DNA from: Methanobacteriota archaeon
Lineage (GTDB): Archaea > Thermoplasmatota > Thermoplasmata > UBA10834
NCBI GenBank assembly: GCA_020347565.1
Contig: CP070732.1
Coordinates: forward strand, 1,405,130-1,467,141
DNA length: 62,012 nucleotides
Reading direction: 5' to 3'
Of the stretch, positions 1-6,906 are shown one piece after another; the first letter of the stretch is position 1, and each line of letters opens with the position of its first letter. Below the pieces are notes generated by a model. It worked only from the letters and a program-made list of their open reading frames with translations. It ran no database searches and was not told the DNA's origin. A program made the position numbers and the translations under genes.

Positions 1-1
1 T

Positions 2-268
2 CATGCGAACGCCTTCGCCAACCCTGACCTGGGCGATAGGCTCCGGAGCGAAGGGTGCGACGCCATCGTCATCGTGGGGTTGAGCGCGAGTGGCTGCGTG
101 CTCGCCACCTACTTCAGCGCATTCGATTTCGGCGTCCGCCCGTATATTCTAAGGGGGGGCGTCGCCTCTGCGAATGAGGAGCATGTGCGGTTCGCTGAAG
201 AGATCTGCGACACGATGAGTCTTGGCGAACTCGCCAAGCTTGTTGGATCAGTTCCGACGTCACCTTGA
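2..268 (+). CDS. Isochorismatase-family hydrolase, C-terminal part (5' end outside window)
   Basis: The frame is open from base 2 to a TGA at 266-268, so the start lies upstream of the window. The visible 88 residues contain the family's C-terminal pattern: a hydrophobic strand ending in IVIVGLSASGCVLAT, where the Cys corresponds to the catalytic cysteine, followed by a helix and a strand with a conserved-looking His (EEHVRFAEEI). Family members hydrolyse amide or vinyl-ether bonds; the substrate cannot be told from this fragment. It is the last gene before the low-GC accessory stretch. Confidence 0.75.
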   Translation, partial: HANAFANPDLGDRLRSEGCDAIVIVGLSASGCVLATYFSAFDFGVRPYILRGGVASANEEHVRFAEEICDTMSLGELAKLVGSVPTSP

Positions 269-478
269 ATTGTAATTGGCCCGACCAGACTCTGATTCGG
301 GACACTGGCTGAAATCTAATCTGCATTCTGGGGTTTCGAGAGAGAACGCAACAAACCCCCTTCCCATTCCCGATTTCAGCCATAAAGGAAGACCATGTCT
401 GGCTGAAACGTGCTGATATAGAGCACCGAATCGAGCAACAACTGACAATGTCCACCAGCGAGCCCTGAGACCGAAGTT

Positions 479-487
479 CTATTATAC
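479..487 (+). promoter_or_regulatory. Possible TATA box for the surface-protein gene
   Basis: CTATTATAC lies 53 nt before the TTG start at 540, in an otherwise featureless 271-bp gap (269-539). Transcription would begin near 505-512 and leave a short leader. Only the AT-rich core is seen; no clear BRE. Confidence 0.3.
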
Positions 488-539
488 GGTGTATCTGTTC
501 GATAACTGAGTCGGCTGTGGTCCGACTGGGGGATTAACG

Positions 540-2516
540 TTGAGGAGAATCCACGTATGTCTGCTATTTGCAGTGATCTTAGAGTGTCTGGTCCTAACGA
601 GCAGCGCATCTGCGGTGTGTTCGGCGGCTGATGTGGAGTCCGGTTGGGGCATAGCGACGCTCATTGAAACCGACAACTCAGGAACCGCTGATACTCCACA
701 ATTATGTGTTGACAGGACTGGCAATGCTACTGTCGTGTGGCATCAATCTGACGGCGCCCGTTTCAACATCTGGTCAAACAGGTATGTTGTCGGAATTGGT
801 TGGGGTGTCGCGACGTTGATTGAGACTAACAACATGGGCTCTGCTTTCGGGCCACAAGTAGCAGTTGATGGCTCAGGTCGTGTGACAGCCGTGTGGCATC
901 AGGACGATGGGACTCGCTACAACATATATGCTAACCGTTATGTTGTCGGAACAGGCTGGGGCACTGCGAAGCTAATCGAGACTGACAATTCAGGAGGTGC
1001 CTACAGCGCCGATGTGGCTGTCGACGATTCGGGTAATGCGACGGCGGTATGGCACCAATATGACGGCACTCGCAACAACGTCTGGTCTAACCGGTATGTT
1101 GTCGGAACTGGCTGGAGTGTCGCGACGCTGATCGAAACCGATAACACAGGATACGCTGAATCTCCCCAAGTGGCGGTCGACGATTCGGGTAATGCGACAG
1201 CAGTATGGCACCAATACGACGGCACTCGCTACAGCATATGGTCGAACAGATACGTCATCGGAACGGGTTGGACTGGTGAGACACTCATCGAGACCGATAA
1301 CACGGGAAATGCATTCTTCCCTAAAGTGACTGTTGACAGATCAGGCGATGTCACGGCCGTGTGGCATCAAGATGATGGAACTCGATACAACATCTGGGCG
1401 AACAGGTACACTGTCGACACGGATTGGGGACTTGCCAAACTCGTCGAAACCGACAACGCAGGTTCCGCTCAGTACCCAGAATTAGCGGTCGACTACTCGG
1501 GCGATGTGACCGCTGTTTGGCATCAGTCCGATGGCACTCGCAACAACGTCTGGTCGAATCGCTATAGCGCCGGGACTGGTTGGAATGCCGCCACACTCAT
1601 AGAAACCGACAACACGGGCGCCGCCTTGTATCCCCAATTGGCCGCGGACAAATCGGGCAGTGTGACAGCAGCGTGGACTCAATTCGACGGCACTCGGTGG
1701 AACGCCTTGTCGAACCGCTACGAGGTCGGAACTGGCTGGGGCGCTGTGACATTCGTCGAGACAGATAACGCAGGAAGTGCAAACCGCCCAGAGGTAGCTG
1801 TTGACGATTCTGGCGATGTGACGGCCGTATGGTATCAGTCCGACGGTTATCGCAGCAACATCTGGTCCAACCGGTATGTCGTGCCAGATACCACTCCACC
1901 GCCGTTGTCTCTTGTCAGTCCATCCGACGGAATGATCACAGAAACACCGGTTGTGACGGTGTCAGGGACGACTGAACCTGGCGCGTTCTTGGCGGTTAAC
2001 GGCATTTCCGTCGCAGTCGAATCCGACGGTTCCTTCTCGTGCGAAATCGCCTTGGTCGAGGGTGAGAATGCAATCACGGCGACAGCGACGGACGCTTCTG
2101 ATAACTCGGCGGCGGCCTCTGTAAGTGTGACCTATGTTGATCCTGCAGTCGAACTCGAGGAAGAGTTGAACGATGCTCTTGAGGAGCTGTCCGTCGTTCA
2201 GGACGAACTGAACGATGCCCTAGAGGTGCTGATTGCTGTCTTGGACGAGCTGAGCGAAGCACAAGACGAATTGAGTGCTCTTCAAGGCCAATTGGACTCG
2301 ATTCAAGACGAACTTGACGCTACCGAGGAAGAGCTAACAAGCACAAGCGATGATCTGGAATCTGTGAAATCGCAGAACCTTGCATTGATGGCGGTGCTTG
2401 GGATAATCGCAATCTTGGCTATCGTGATGTCAGTCATGTTCTTGAGCTTGAGGAAGAAGATTGCGGGCACGGATGTCAGATCATCCGAGGAGGAGCCTCC
2501 GCCGCCGCCAGCCTGA
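540..2516 (+). CDS. Large secreted, membrane-anchored repeat protein (putative 8-bladed propeller stalk protein)
   Basis: This 658-residue protein starts at TTG 540; no better start gives the signal peptide. Residues 1-29 form a signal peptide ending SSASA-VCSA. Residues 35-450 are eight tandem repeats of about 52 residues, each with GWG.A.LIETDN, VAVD.SGN.TAVWHQ.DGTR and IWSNRYVVGT. A glucodextranase-B/Ig-like domain follows (about 455-540, TTPPPLSLVSPSDG to VSVTYVDP), then a Glu/Leu-rich coiled coil (about 545-615), one membrane helix (about 620-640) and a short cytoplasmic tail ending in five prolines. The order indicates a head on a stalk displayed outside the cell. Eight repeats of this length suggest an eight-bladed beta-propeller; that fold is inference. 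Base composition is poorer in GC than the core genes, consistent with accessory DNA. Confidence 0.85.
   Translation: MRRIHVCLLFAVILECLVLTSSASAVCSAADVESGWGIATLIETDNSGTADTPQLCVDRTGNATVVWHQSDGARFNIWSNRYVVGIGWGVATLIETNNMGSAFGPQVAVDGSGRVTAVWHQDDGTRYNIYANRYVVGTGWGTAKLIETDNSGGAYSADVAVDDSGNATAVWHQYDGTRNNVWSNRYVVGTGWSVATLIETDNTGYAESPQVAVDDSGNATAVWHQYDGTRYSIWSNRYVIGTGWTGETLIETDNTGNAFFPKVTVDRSGDVTAVWHQDDGTRYNIWANRYTVDTDWGLAKLVETDNAGSAQYPELAVDYSGDVTAVWHQSDGTRNNVWSNRYSAGTGWNAATLIETDNTGAALYPQLAADKSGSVTAAWTQFDGTRWNALSNRYEVGTGWGAVTFVETDNAGSANRPEVAVDDSGDVTAVWYQSDGYRSNIWSNRYVVPDTTPPPLSLVSPSDGMITETPVVTVSGTTEPGAFLAVNGISVAVESDGSFSCEIALVEGENAITATATDASDNSAAASVSVTYVDPAVELEEELNDALEELSVVQDELNDALEVLIAVLDELSEAQDELSALQGQLDSIQDELDATEEELTSTSDDLESVKSQNLALMAVLGIIAILAIVMSVMFLSLRKKIAGTDVRSSEEEPPPPPA
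642..1889 (+). repeat. Eight in-frame tandem repeats of about 156 bp
   Basis: The DNA coding for residues 35-450 of the surface protein consists of eight consecutive copies of a roughly 156-bp unit. Copies differ throughout at third positions and at variable residues after DN, but WHQ, DGTR and SNRY are kept in most. Copies 3 and 4 (about 950-1260) are the most alike at DNA level. Confidence 0.85.
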
Positions 2517-2751
2517 CGGAGAGGCAAGATACCTGGAATCTCTTTCTTCTTCATTTCTTTCGGCCTCCTTGGCCTCATCTCTGGGAACAAGGGGGCTCTG
2601 CTGGGCTCGAAGTCGTCCAGGATATACGGTGTGGTGCCCCGAGTCTCAATTCCCCGACATCGACCGTGTCAGACGACTTGCCTGGCCACGCGTGATGGGC
2701 AATTGATGTCGAATGCGTAGTATGGCAGGCCGGTCATACCGGAGGATGAGG

Positions 2752-2973
2752 TCAATCAGATCGGATTGAGACCGGAGCTAAACCCTTTTCCTTCTTCTCC
2801 CGAAGCAACATGCGCACCATAGATAGCATCAGTCCAATCCACATAATGACCGTGTAGATGAAACTCCAGAAGTCAGCATCTCGGGTCAAGAATATCGTGC
2901 AGCCGGCTGCGCCACCTCCGAAGAAGATCACCGAGACGTAGATACGCTCTGGAAGGCGCACAGGACTCTTCAC
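2752..2973 (-). CDS. Small two-helix membrane protein
   Basis: A 73-residue protein from a GTG start, with AGGAGATGAG a few bases upstream as ribosome-binding site. There are two hydrophobic segments (about 11-28 and 36-55) and a basic tail, REKKEKGLAPVSIRSD. I do not recognise the family. The tail is echoed in a gene remnant at 5468-5521 (KKGKGLAPISIRPD), so the gene belongs to a local set of duplicated small membrane-protein cassettes. A dispersed element (3013-3034) lies 40 bp upstream of the start. Confidence 0.6.
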   Translation of the reverse strand: MKSPVRLPERIYVSVIFFGGGAAGCTIFLTRDADFWSFIYTVIMWIGLMLSMVRMLLREKKEKGLAPVSIRSD

Positions 2974-3012
2974 TTTCTCATCTCCTGATTGAGTTCAAGA
3001 GCTTGATGTCAG

Positions 3013-3034
3013 TTCGCCCATATGGCCTTTTCTC
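3013..3034 (-). repeat. Dispersed element, copy 1 (AAGGCCATATGGGCGAA type)
   Basis: On the minus strand this copy reads GAGAAAAGGCCATATGGGCG. It lies 40 bp upstream of the gene at 2752-2973 and directly downstream (minus sense) of a tRNA 3' fragment. It is one of eight copies in the window. Confidence 0.55.
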
Positions 3035-3043
3035 AACGGGAAG

Positions 3044-3070
3044 CGGACCCAACCGGGTTTGAACCCACCA
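3044..3070 (-). pseudogene. tRNA 3'-end fragment (T arm and acceptor), likely attachment-site scar
   Basis: The minus strand reads a T-loop-like TTCAAAC followed by CCGGTTGGGTCCG, close to the CCGGTTGGGCCCA end of the intact tRNA-Val at 6745-6820. No 5' half of a tRNA is present upstream. The 5' half of the T stem (GTGGG) does not pair properly with CCGGT, so the T arm is a chimera, as expected at a recombined att site. Confidence 0.5.
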
Positions 3071-3429
3071 AAAAGACTGGCTCGGACGATTTAGGTACAT
3101 GAGGGCCGTTTTATCGCGTCTTTGGGAGGATGCAGGAAATCGGATCTAAACCCTTTACCTTCTTCTTTCTGCGCTATACGTACATCAGCCGAAGCCCCAA
3201 CACAGTCGGTGCCTTCGACTTCCTGAATCTCTGATGAGGTGCGACCCTCGGTCGCCTTGTCATAGTACTTACCACCATCAGCGGCTACCGCAGTATCATG
3301 TAGCACCAGCATATGGTTGTGCCCTGAGCCACCTGAGTGGATACAGCACTCGGTCAACGCGTGATTCCTCTCTGACTTCTACAGCCGGGATTTCTTACGT
3401 GATTGTTCTTGTGAAATGGAGGAAGAAGA

Positions 3430-3807
3430 ATGGAAAAAGAGTTCAGCGTGAAACTAGCGAACAAATCTGGAGAATTGGCTCGTGTGACGGAGATTCTTCA
3501 GAAGGACGGCGTCAACATACGCTCGGTCTCGACGGAGCCTCAGGCCGAGACAGTGAGAATGGTAACATCAGATCCCGAGAAGACTCGCAAGAGCCTCGCT
3601 GAGTCCGGCGTGCAGTTTTCCGAGAGGAATCTGCTGGTAGCCAAGCTCCAGGACATGCCAGGGGAGTTAGCCCGAATCTCAGGCGCGCTTGCTAAGGAAG
3701 GCGTCAACATCGACTCTGCATACATGCTCGATAAGGACTCGGAGCATGTGCATATCGCGCTATCTGTGAGTGATGAGGACAAGGCAAGAAACATCCTGAA
3801 GCTGTGA
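3430..3807 (+). CDS. Tandem ACT-domain protein
   Basis: A 125-residue protein with a clear ribosome-binding site (GGAGG, 7 nt before ATG). It consists of two ACT domains: residues 3-60 (FSVKLANKSGELARVTEIL and VNIRSVS) and 66-125 (LLVAKLQDMPGELARISGAL and VNIDSAYML). ACT domains bind amino acids and often regulate enzymes or transcription; no catalytic domain is attached here. A longer two-ACT protein is encoded at 37727-38656. The gene sits isolated among repeats, and its ligand is unknown. Confidence 0.85.
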   Translation: MEKEFSVKLANKSGELARVTEILQKDGVNIRSVSTEPQAETVRMVTSDPEKTRKSLAESGVQFSERNLLVAKLQDMPGELARISGALAKEGVNIDSAYMLDKDSEHVHIALSVSDEDKARNILKL

Positions 3808-3904
3808 TCTGAGCGGACTCCCAAAAGGAGCCTGCGCCGAAAACAGTCTTCAGACTTCTCCTGAAACCCCTTCACATCTCTTTTAATCGCTCTCAGCTGC
3901 CAGG

Positions 3905-4110
3905 CGGCTTCCTTTCCGCCCCTATGGCCTTTGCACGCCTTAGAAGGCCCATGTTCGTCGATCTGTCCCTGGGTTTCGTACCTAACGCGTCTCGGCAAGA
4001 GTAAGACGCCTCTGAGGGCGCATAGGGGGCGAAATCAAGGCTACTCTGGGGCGGAAACGCTTTCTTGAGAGGTCTCAGGCATAGTCTCCTCAGGTGCTAT
4101 GGTGATTGCG
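3905..4110 (+). repeat. Long dispersed repeat, copy A
   Basis: This stretch shares long blocks with 6334-6540, in the same order: CCGCCCCTATGGCCTTTGCA, CCTTAGAAGGCCCATGTTCG, a CATAGGGG.CGAAA.CAAGGCTA block, and CTTGAG/CACAG-CCTCCTC with GTGATTGC at the end. It begins with copy 2 of the short element (3914-3936). No reading frame is conserved between copies, so it is treated as a DNA repeat. It fills most of the gap between the ACT gene and the zinc-ribbon remnant. Confidence 0.6.
3914..3936 (-). repeat. Dispersed element, copy 2
   Basis: The minus strand reads GCAAAGGCCATAGGGGCGGA. It is embedded in the long repeat at 3905-4110; no minus-strand gene follows closely. Confidence 0.6.
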
Positions 4111-4148
4111 GTGGGAGCGCCAACACTCCACGCCAGCAAAGACGGGGC

Positions 4149-4280
4149 CTGTCGAAATGTCCGAATTGCGGATTTGACAACCCAGAAGGTCGGAGATTCT
4201 GCGCAGACTGTGGAAACTTGATTTCTCGGACTCCGCTGGTAATCGCGCCGTCGGAGGAACGAAAGAAGAAAGAGGGTTAG
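4149..4280 (+). pseudogene. Zinc-ribbon small protein, probably a broken copy
   Basis: The frame encodes SKCPNCGFDNPEGRRFCADC, a double-CxxC zinc ribbon, then a short basic tail. No ATG, GTG or TTG occurs in frame before the ribbon until TTG 4065, inside the long repeat. A CTG at 4149 would give the same start as the intact paralogue at 4360 (MKCRNC). Loss of the start by the repeat is the simplest reading; translation from CTG is possible. Confidence 0.45.
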
Positions 4281-4294
4281 ACCCTCGCTTGAAG

Positions 4295-4327
4295 AAAGGC
4301 CGCGGGGGCAGAAGGGAAGGCCTTAAG
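4295..4327 (+). promoter_or_regulatory. Dispersed element, copy 3, with CCTTAAG promoter core
   Basis: On the plus strand GAAAGGCCGCGGGGGCAGAA is followed by GGGAAGGCCTTAAG. The same two-part block stands upstream of the genes starting at 35573 and 6297 on the other strand. CCTTAAG is a plausible TATA box, 33-40 nt before the ATG at 4360. Confidence 0.55.
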
Positions 4328-4359
4328 TCGTCGTGAGCGATTCATAGACTGAAATTTCC

Positions 4360-4560
4360 ATGAAGTGCAGGAATTGCGCCTCGGAGAACCCTGATGGTAC
4401 GAAGCTTTGCGGCAATTGCGGCAAAGAGCTGGAGGAAGCTCCCGTGGCAGTTGGGGGAGAGTCAGCCAGGAAGTGTAGTTCTTGCGGCCGCACGCTCGAA
4501 ATGGAGGCCAGCGTCTGTCCGTTCTGTGGACATTGGGTTAAACGATCCTTGTTTGGATAG
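4360..4560 (+). CDS. Small double zinc-ribbon protein
   Basis: A 66-residue protein with two zinc ribbons: CRNC...CGNC (residues 3-21) and CSSC...CPFC (residues 39-57), joined by an acidic linker and ending in a basic tail. Free-standing zinc ribbons of this kind are common in archaea and usually of unknown function. It is a paralogue of the broken copy at 4149-4280. The element at 4295-4327 supplies a likely promoter. Confidence 0.7.
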   Translation: MKCRNCASENPDGTKLCGNCGKELEEAPVAVGGESARKCSSCGRTLEMEASVCPFCGHWVKRSLFG

Positions 4561-4813
4561 ATTGACCTCAAGACAGGGTGTTCGACAGATTGACGGAGAT
4601 ATCTACTGCCCTCGAAGGCCATCATGTGAGGCTTCGTTGGAGGAATCGAATGGGAGGATAGGGTCCGCCTCTGATACGGAATCCTCTGACCGACCTCATG
4701 CCACACAGCTCACTTCATCTGCGGCTCACCGTGAGAAGAGGGCACGGAGGCAGAAGGGCAACAAGAGAACGGCAATCACAAACTTTAACTCTCCCGCAGC
4801 ATTCGCAGGTTGG

Positions 4814-5203
4814 ATGCACTGTTCTCATTGCGAAAAGTGTTGCCGCGAAACGGAGATGCCACTATGCAGCGCGGATATAGCACGACTTGAGCGGAGAGGC
4901 TACGATCGTCTGCATTTCGCGCATCGCGGCGCAGATGGTATCCGCAGACTGCGCAATGCCGGAGACTGCTGCTACTTCTACGACCGTCAAAGAAAACGCT
5001 GCAGAGAGTATCCACATAGGCCCTTGGGCTGCATCATATACCCGGTGAACATTTCGATCGATGGTGAGGTGGTGGTCGATGAACTGTGTCCCGAGGCTTC
5101 CTCGGTTGACCGTGAGGAGTTTGACAGCAATGGACGACGACTCCGCATGTTACTGGATACGATAGCCCTCGAGGTGAAGACGAATGGTATGCGCGGGAAA
5201 TAG
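4814..5203 (+). CDS. YkgJ/UPF0153-like cysteine-cluster protein
   Basis: A 129-residue protein with the pattern of the YkgJ family: CSHCEKCC at residues 3-10, LCSADIARLERRGYD, then C-C-YFYDRQRKRCREYPHRPLGC and a final Cys (DELCPEAS). Such proteins carry a zinc or iron-sulfur site; some act near flagellin or C-terminal modification systems, mostly unknown. ATG 4814 is chosen because CTTTAAC at 4783-4789 lies 25-31 nt upstream, which fits leaderless transcription. The frame is open further upstream, but that stretch is low-complexity and overlaps the zinc-ribbon gene. Confidence 0.75.
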   Translation: MHCSHCEKCCRETEMPLCSADIARLERRGYDRLHFAHRGADGIRRLRNAGDCCYFYDRQRKRCREYPHRPLGCIIYPVNISIDGEVVVDELCPEASSVDREEFDSNGRRLRMLLDTIALEVKTNGMRGK

Positions 5204-5239
5204 ACGGAATGCCTAGGCTACCGTCGCGTATTCTTCTCC

Positions 5240-5405
5240 GGATTCCGACGAAGAGAAACCTGCGGTGTTTGAAGCCGCTTCCAAGCCTCAGAAGGCGATT
5301 CAACCCCGAAATGACCTCGGTTTCCACCGCAACGCCCTGAGGCATACTAGAAGGATACCTCGGCAGCCTTGAGGGCGAATCATTGGCTATTTCCGCGCGA
5401 GGACG
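5240..5405 (-). repeat. Long dispersed repeat, copy B (inverted, diverged)
   Basis: The minus strand shows ATAGCCAATGATTCGCCCTC, AGTATGCCTCAGGGCG, GGAAACCGAGGTCATT and CGCCTTCTGAGGCT, in the same order as GTAGCCAAGGATTCGCCCTC, AGTATGCCTGAGAGGGC, CGAAACCAAGGCTATT and CGCCTTCTTGAGG at 6393-6500. It is more diverged than copies A and C are from each other in the blocks those two share. Confidence 0.5.
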
Positions 5406-5414
5406 CGCGTGAGA

Positions 5415-5440
5415 GCGGGCGCGAAGGGATTCGAACCCTT
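5415..5440 (-). pseudogene. tRNA 3'-end fragment
   Basis: The minus strand reads AAGGG-TTCGAAT-CCCTT, a perfect T arm, then CGCGCCCGC, which looks like an acceptor strand with discriminator. No matching GGGCGCG 5' strand is found within 120 nt upstream. It is a partial tRNA, not a gene, and probably marks an old integration end. Confidence 0.5.
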
Positions 5441-5467
5441 GACTGGCCAGTAAGTCGAAAGAGCCGT

Positions 5468-5521
5468 TCAATCAGGACGGATTGAGATCGGGGCCAAACC
5501 CTTTCCTTTCTTCGCCTGCAT
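5468..5521 (-). pseudogene. C-terminal remnant of a small membrane-protein gene
   Basis: Minus-strand codons read AKKGKGLAPISIRPD then TGA, matching the C-terminus EKKEKGLAPVSIRSD of the gene at 2752-2973. The membrane segments are missing; only an ATG two codons upstream remains. Confidence 0.5.
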
Positions 5522-5573
5522 GCTCGGACAGATTCCGTAACATGAGGGGCGTACTAATGCGCCTTCTAAAGGC

Positions 5574-5858
5574 TCAACCGTCGTATCCCAAACGGTTTCT
5601 CCTTCTCTTCACAACCACGTAATTCACCCATATAAACACCAAACCCGCACAGAAGATGAGTGGCCAGTAATTAGCGCCGATTCCCAAAATGGGCTCCTCT
5701 CTGAGGACGAGTAGGGGAAGGACCACGAGCAACACTATCGTAATGACTATCGTACTCCCGCGCAATTGCTGACTTGAGGGCGAACGCCATCCGCATTCTG
5801 GGCAGACGCTCTCCAAAGCGCCCCGAACGACCTTCGTGGAACACATCTCACACTTCAC
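5574..5858 (-). CDS. Zinc-ribbon membrane protein
   Basis: A 94-residue protein: N-terminal ribbon CEMCSTKVVRGALESVCPEC (residues 3-22), then two membrane helices (about 33-51 and 60-82) and a basic tail. The ribbon faces one side as a small metal-binding head. Family not recognised. A dispersed-element copy (5890-5912) lies 32 bp upstream of the start, as for the neighbouring small membrane genes. Confidence 0.65.
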   Translation of the reverse strand: MKCEMCSTKVVRGALESVCPECGWRSPSSQQLRGSTIVITIVLLVVLPLLVLREEPILGIGANYWPLIFCAGLVFIWVNYVVVKRRRNRLGYDG

Positions 5859-5889
5859 GCCATTCCCCTCGACCGTTCAGTGTATTCTC

Positions 5890-5912
5890 TTCCGCCCCTA
5901 TGACCTTTTCTC
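5890..5912 (-). repeat. Dispersed element, copy 4
   Basis: The minus strand reads GAGAAAAGGTCATAGGGGCG, upstream of the gene at 5574-5858. Confidence 0.6.
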
Positions 5913-6009
5913 ACGACGGTCGAAACCAAGGCTATTCCGAGGAAAGAAGGCCGTTATCAGCGATGCCTCTACATGGTTACCGATGTCGAGCGCTAAAGTC
6001 TTAGTGCAT

Positions 6010-6297
6010 TCACCTGTATGACCTGCGTCCAGATGACCCTGCTTGGGTTGCCACACCAGCGGTCCCCGAGCGTTTGCCGATCACATACAGTGAAAAACCG
6101 ATTGGCAGAACAATCAATCCCATCAGCGACATTACGATTCCCACCAAGAGGTACGGATGAGCAACTTCCCTGTCGCCATGACGGTCCATCTCCAACTCAG
6201 GATATGTCATTATCACTACCCCAGCTATTAGAACGGCTGTACCAACTACCCCGACTATCACTCCGGCTTTCATGAACTTGTGGTCGACCATTCCCAT
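6010..6297 (-). CDS. Small two-helix membrane protein
   Basis: A 95-residue protein with two long hydrophobic segments (about 11-30 and 48-73) separated by a charged loop with DRHGDREV, and a Gly/Ser/Arg-rich tail. No family recognised. CCTTAAG in the element upstream (about 6326-6332) lies about 30 nt before the ATG and is a suitable TATA box for a leaderless message. Confidence 0.6.
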   Translation of the reverse strand: MGMVDHKFMKAGVIVGVVGTAVLIAGVVIMTYPELEMDRHGDREVAHPYLLVGIVMSLMGLIVLPIGFSLYVIGKRSGTAGVATQAGSSGRRSYR

Positions 6298-6333
6298 TTC
6301 CCTCGCATCGGAATCGCCTCACGTGGCTTAAGG

Positions 6334-6540
6334 GTTTCACTTCCGCCCCTATGGCCTTTGCACACCTTAGAAGGCCCATGTTCGTCGAAAGTAGCCAAGG
6401 ATTCGCCCTCAAGAGCGCGTGGGCATACCGGAGTATGCCTGAGAGGGCATAGGGGCGAAACCAAGGCTATTCTGAGGAAAGAACGCCTTCTTGAGGATGT
6501 TCCGGCACAGCCTCCTCGGGCGCAGTAGTGATTGCAGGCC
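6334..6540 (+). repeat. Long dispersed repeat, copy C
   Basis: Closest match to copy A at 3905-4110; blocks listed there. It starts with the short element and runs directly into the integrase remnant at 6530, sharing GTGATTGC with copy A at the junction. Confidence 0.6.
6341..6363 (-). repeat. Dispersed element, copy 5
   Basis: The minus strand reads AAAGGCCATAGGGGCGGAAG, then GTGAAACCCTTAAGCCACGT, matching the block near 35600-35640. It lies 44 bp upstream of the gene at 6010-6297. Confidence 0.6.
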
Positions 6541-6721
6541 CACCTTCGCACAGATGGCAAAGGACAAAGGCGTCCCTATCGAGGCGGTCAGCAAAGCTCT
6601 GAGGCATTCGAGCACTGTAACCACCGAGAAGTACTACTCGAGGATAAGACCCGAAACAGCGTTCTCCTTGATGCGACAGGCTTGGGAAGCACCTGTCGCG
6701 GTAGAAGTCCCAAAACTCTGA
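6530..6721 (+). pseudogene. Tyrosine recombinase (integrase), C-terminal remnant
   Basis: The frame reads RPTFAQMAKDKGVPIEAV, then SKALRHSSTVTTEKYYSRI, then RPETAFSLMRQAWE. This matches the end of the catalytic domain of XerC/D-type integrases: the RTFA strand after the first HxxR, the second H/W-box with (G/R)HSS..TT, and the catalytic tyrosine in KYYSRI. Everything before the RxxF segment is missing and replaced by the long repeat, so it is not functional alone. It ends 24 nt from the encoded CCA end of tRNA-Val, as expected for an element inserted at a tRNA 3' end. Confidence 0.75.
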
Positions 6722-6744
6722 TTAGATTTTGGCCAGTAAGGCTG

Positions 6745-6820
6745 TGGTGGGCCCAACCGGACTCGAACCGGTGATCTTCTGCGTGTCAAGCAGATGTCAT
6801 AACCACTAGACCATGGGCCC
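6745..6820 (-). tRNA. tRNA-Val (anticodon GAC), CCA encoded
   Basis: The minus strand folds into a full cloverleaf. The acceptor is GGGCCCA/TGGGCCC, the D stem GTC/GAC, the anticodon stem TCTGC/GCAGA with loop TTGACAC, and the T arm ACCGG-TTCGAGT-CCGGT. The discriminator is A and CCA is encoded (6745-6747). There is no intron. A TATA-like GGTTATAG lies at 6850-6857 upstream. Confidence 0.95.
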
Positions 6821-6906
6821 TTGTAGGGAGCGAGATAAGAGAACGCCGTCTATAACCTTTTCTGTGGCAGGTATCGCGAGTCAGCGCATCCAGCGCTAGT
6901 TTATTC

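Larger units (their letters stand above)
2974..3429. other. Gap with repeat element, tRNA 3' scar and no convincing gene
   Basis: This 456-bp stretch holds one copy of the dispersed element (3013-3034), a tRNA 3'-end fragment (3044-3070) and a segment at 3138-3170 resembling, on the minus strand, the 3' end of the gene at 2752-2973. One minus-strand open frame (3091-3357, TTG start) has no ribosome-binding site and no recognisable domain; it is treated as a remnant. The ribosome-binding site of the next gene is GGAGG at about 3417-3421. Confidence 0.5.
5204..5573. other. Gap with repeat copy, tRNA scar and gene remnant
   Basis: No intact gene is visible. The stretch contains an inverted copy of the long repeat (5240-5405), a tRNA 3' fragment (5415-5440) and the last codons of a lost small membrane-protein gene (5468-5521). 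It is a graveyard of recombination products. Confidence 0.55.

Noticed and set aside
3091..3357. Minus-strand open frame of 88 codons between the tRNA scar and the ACT gene
   Set aside because: TTG start without ribosome-binding site or TATA box, no recognisable domain, and its last third coincides with a sequence shared with gene ends elsewhere; treated as a remnant.
4394..4813. N-terminal extension of the YkgJ-like gene
   Set aside because: The open frame continues upstream but overlaps the zinc-ribbon gene, has no family match, and a TATA box sits correctly for ATG 4814.
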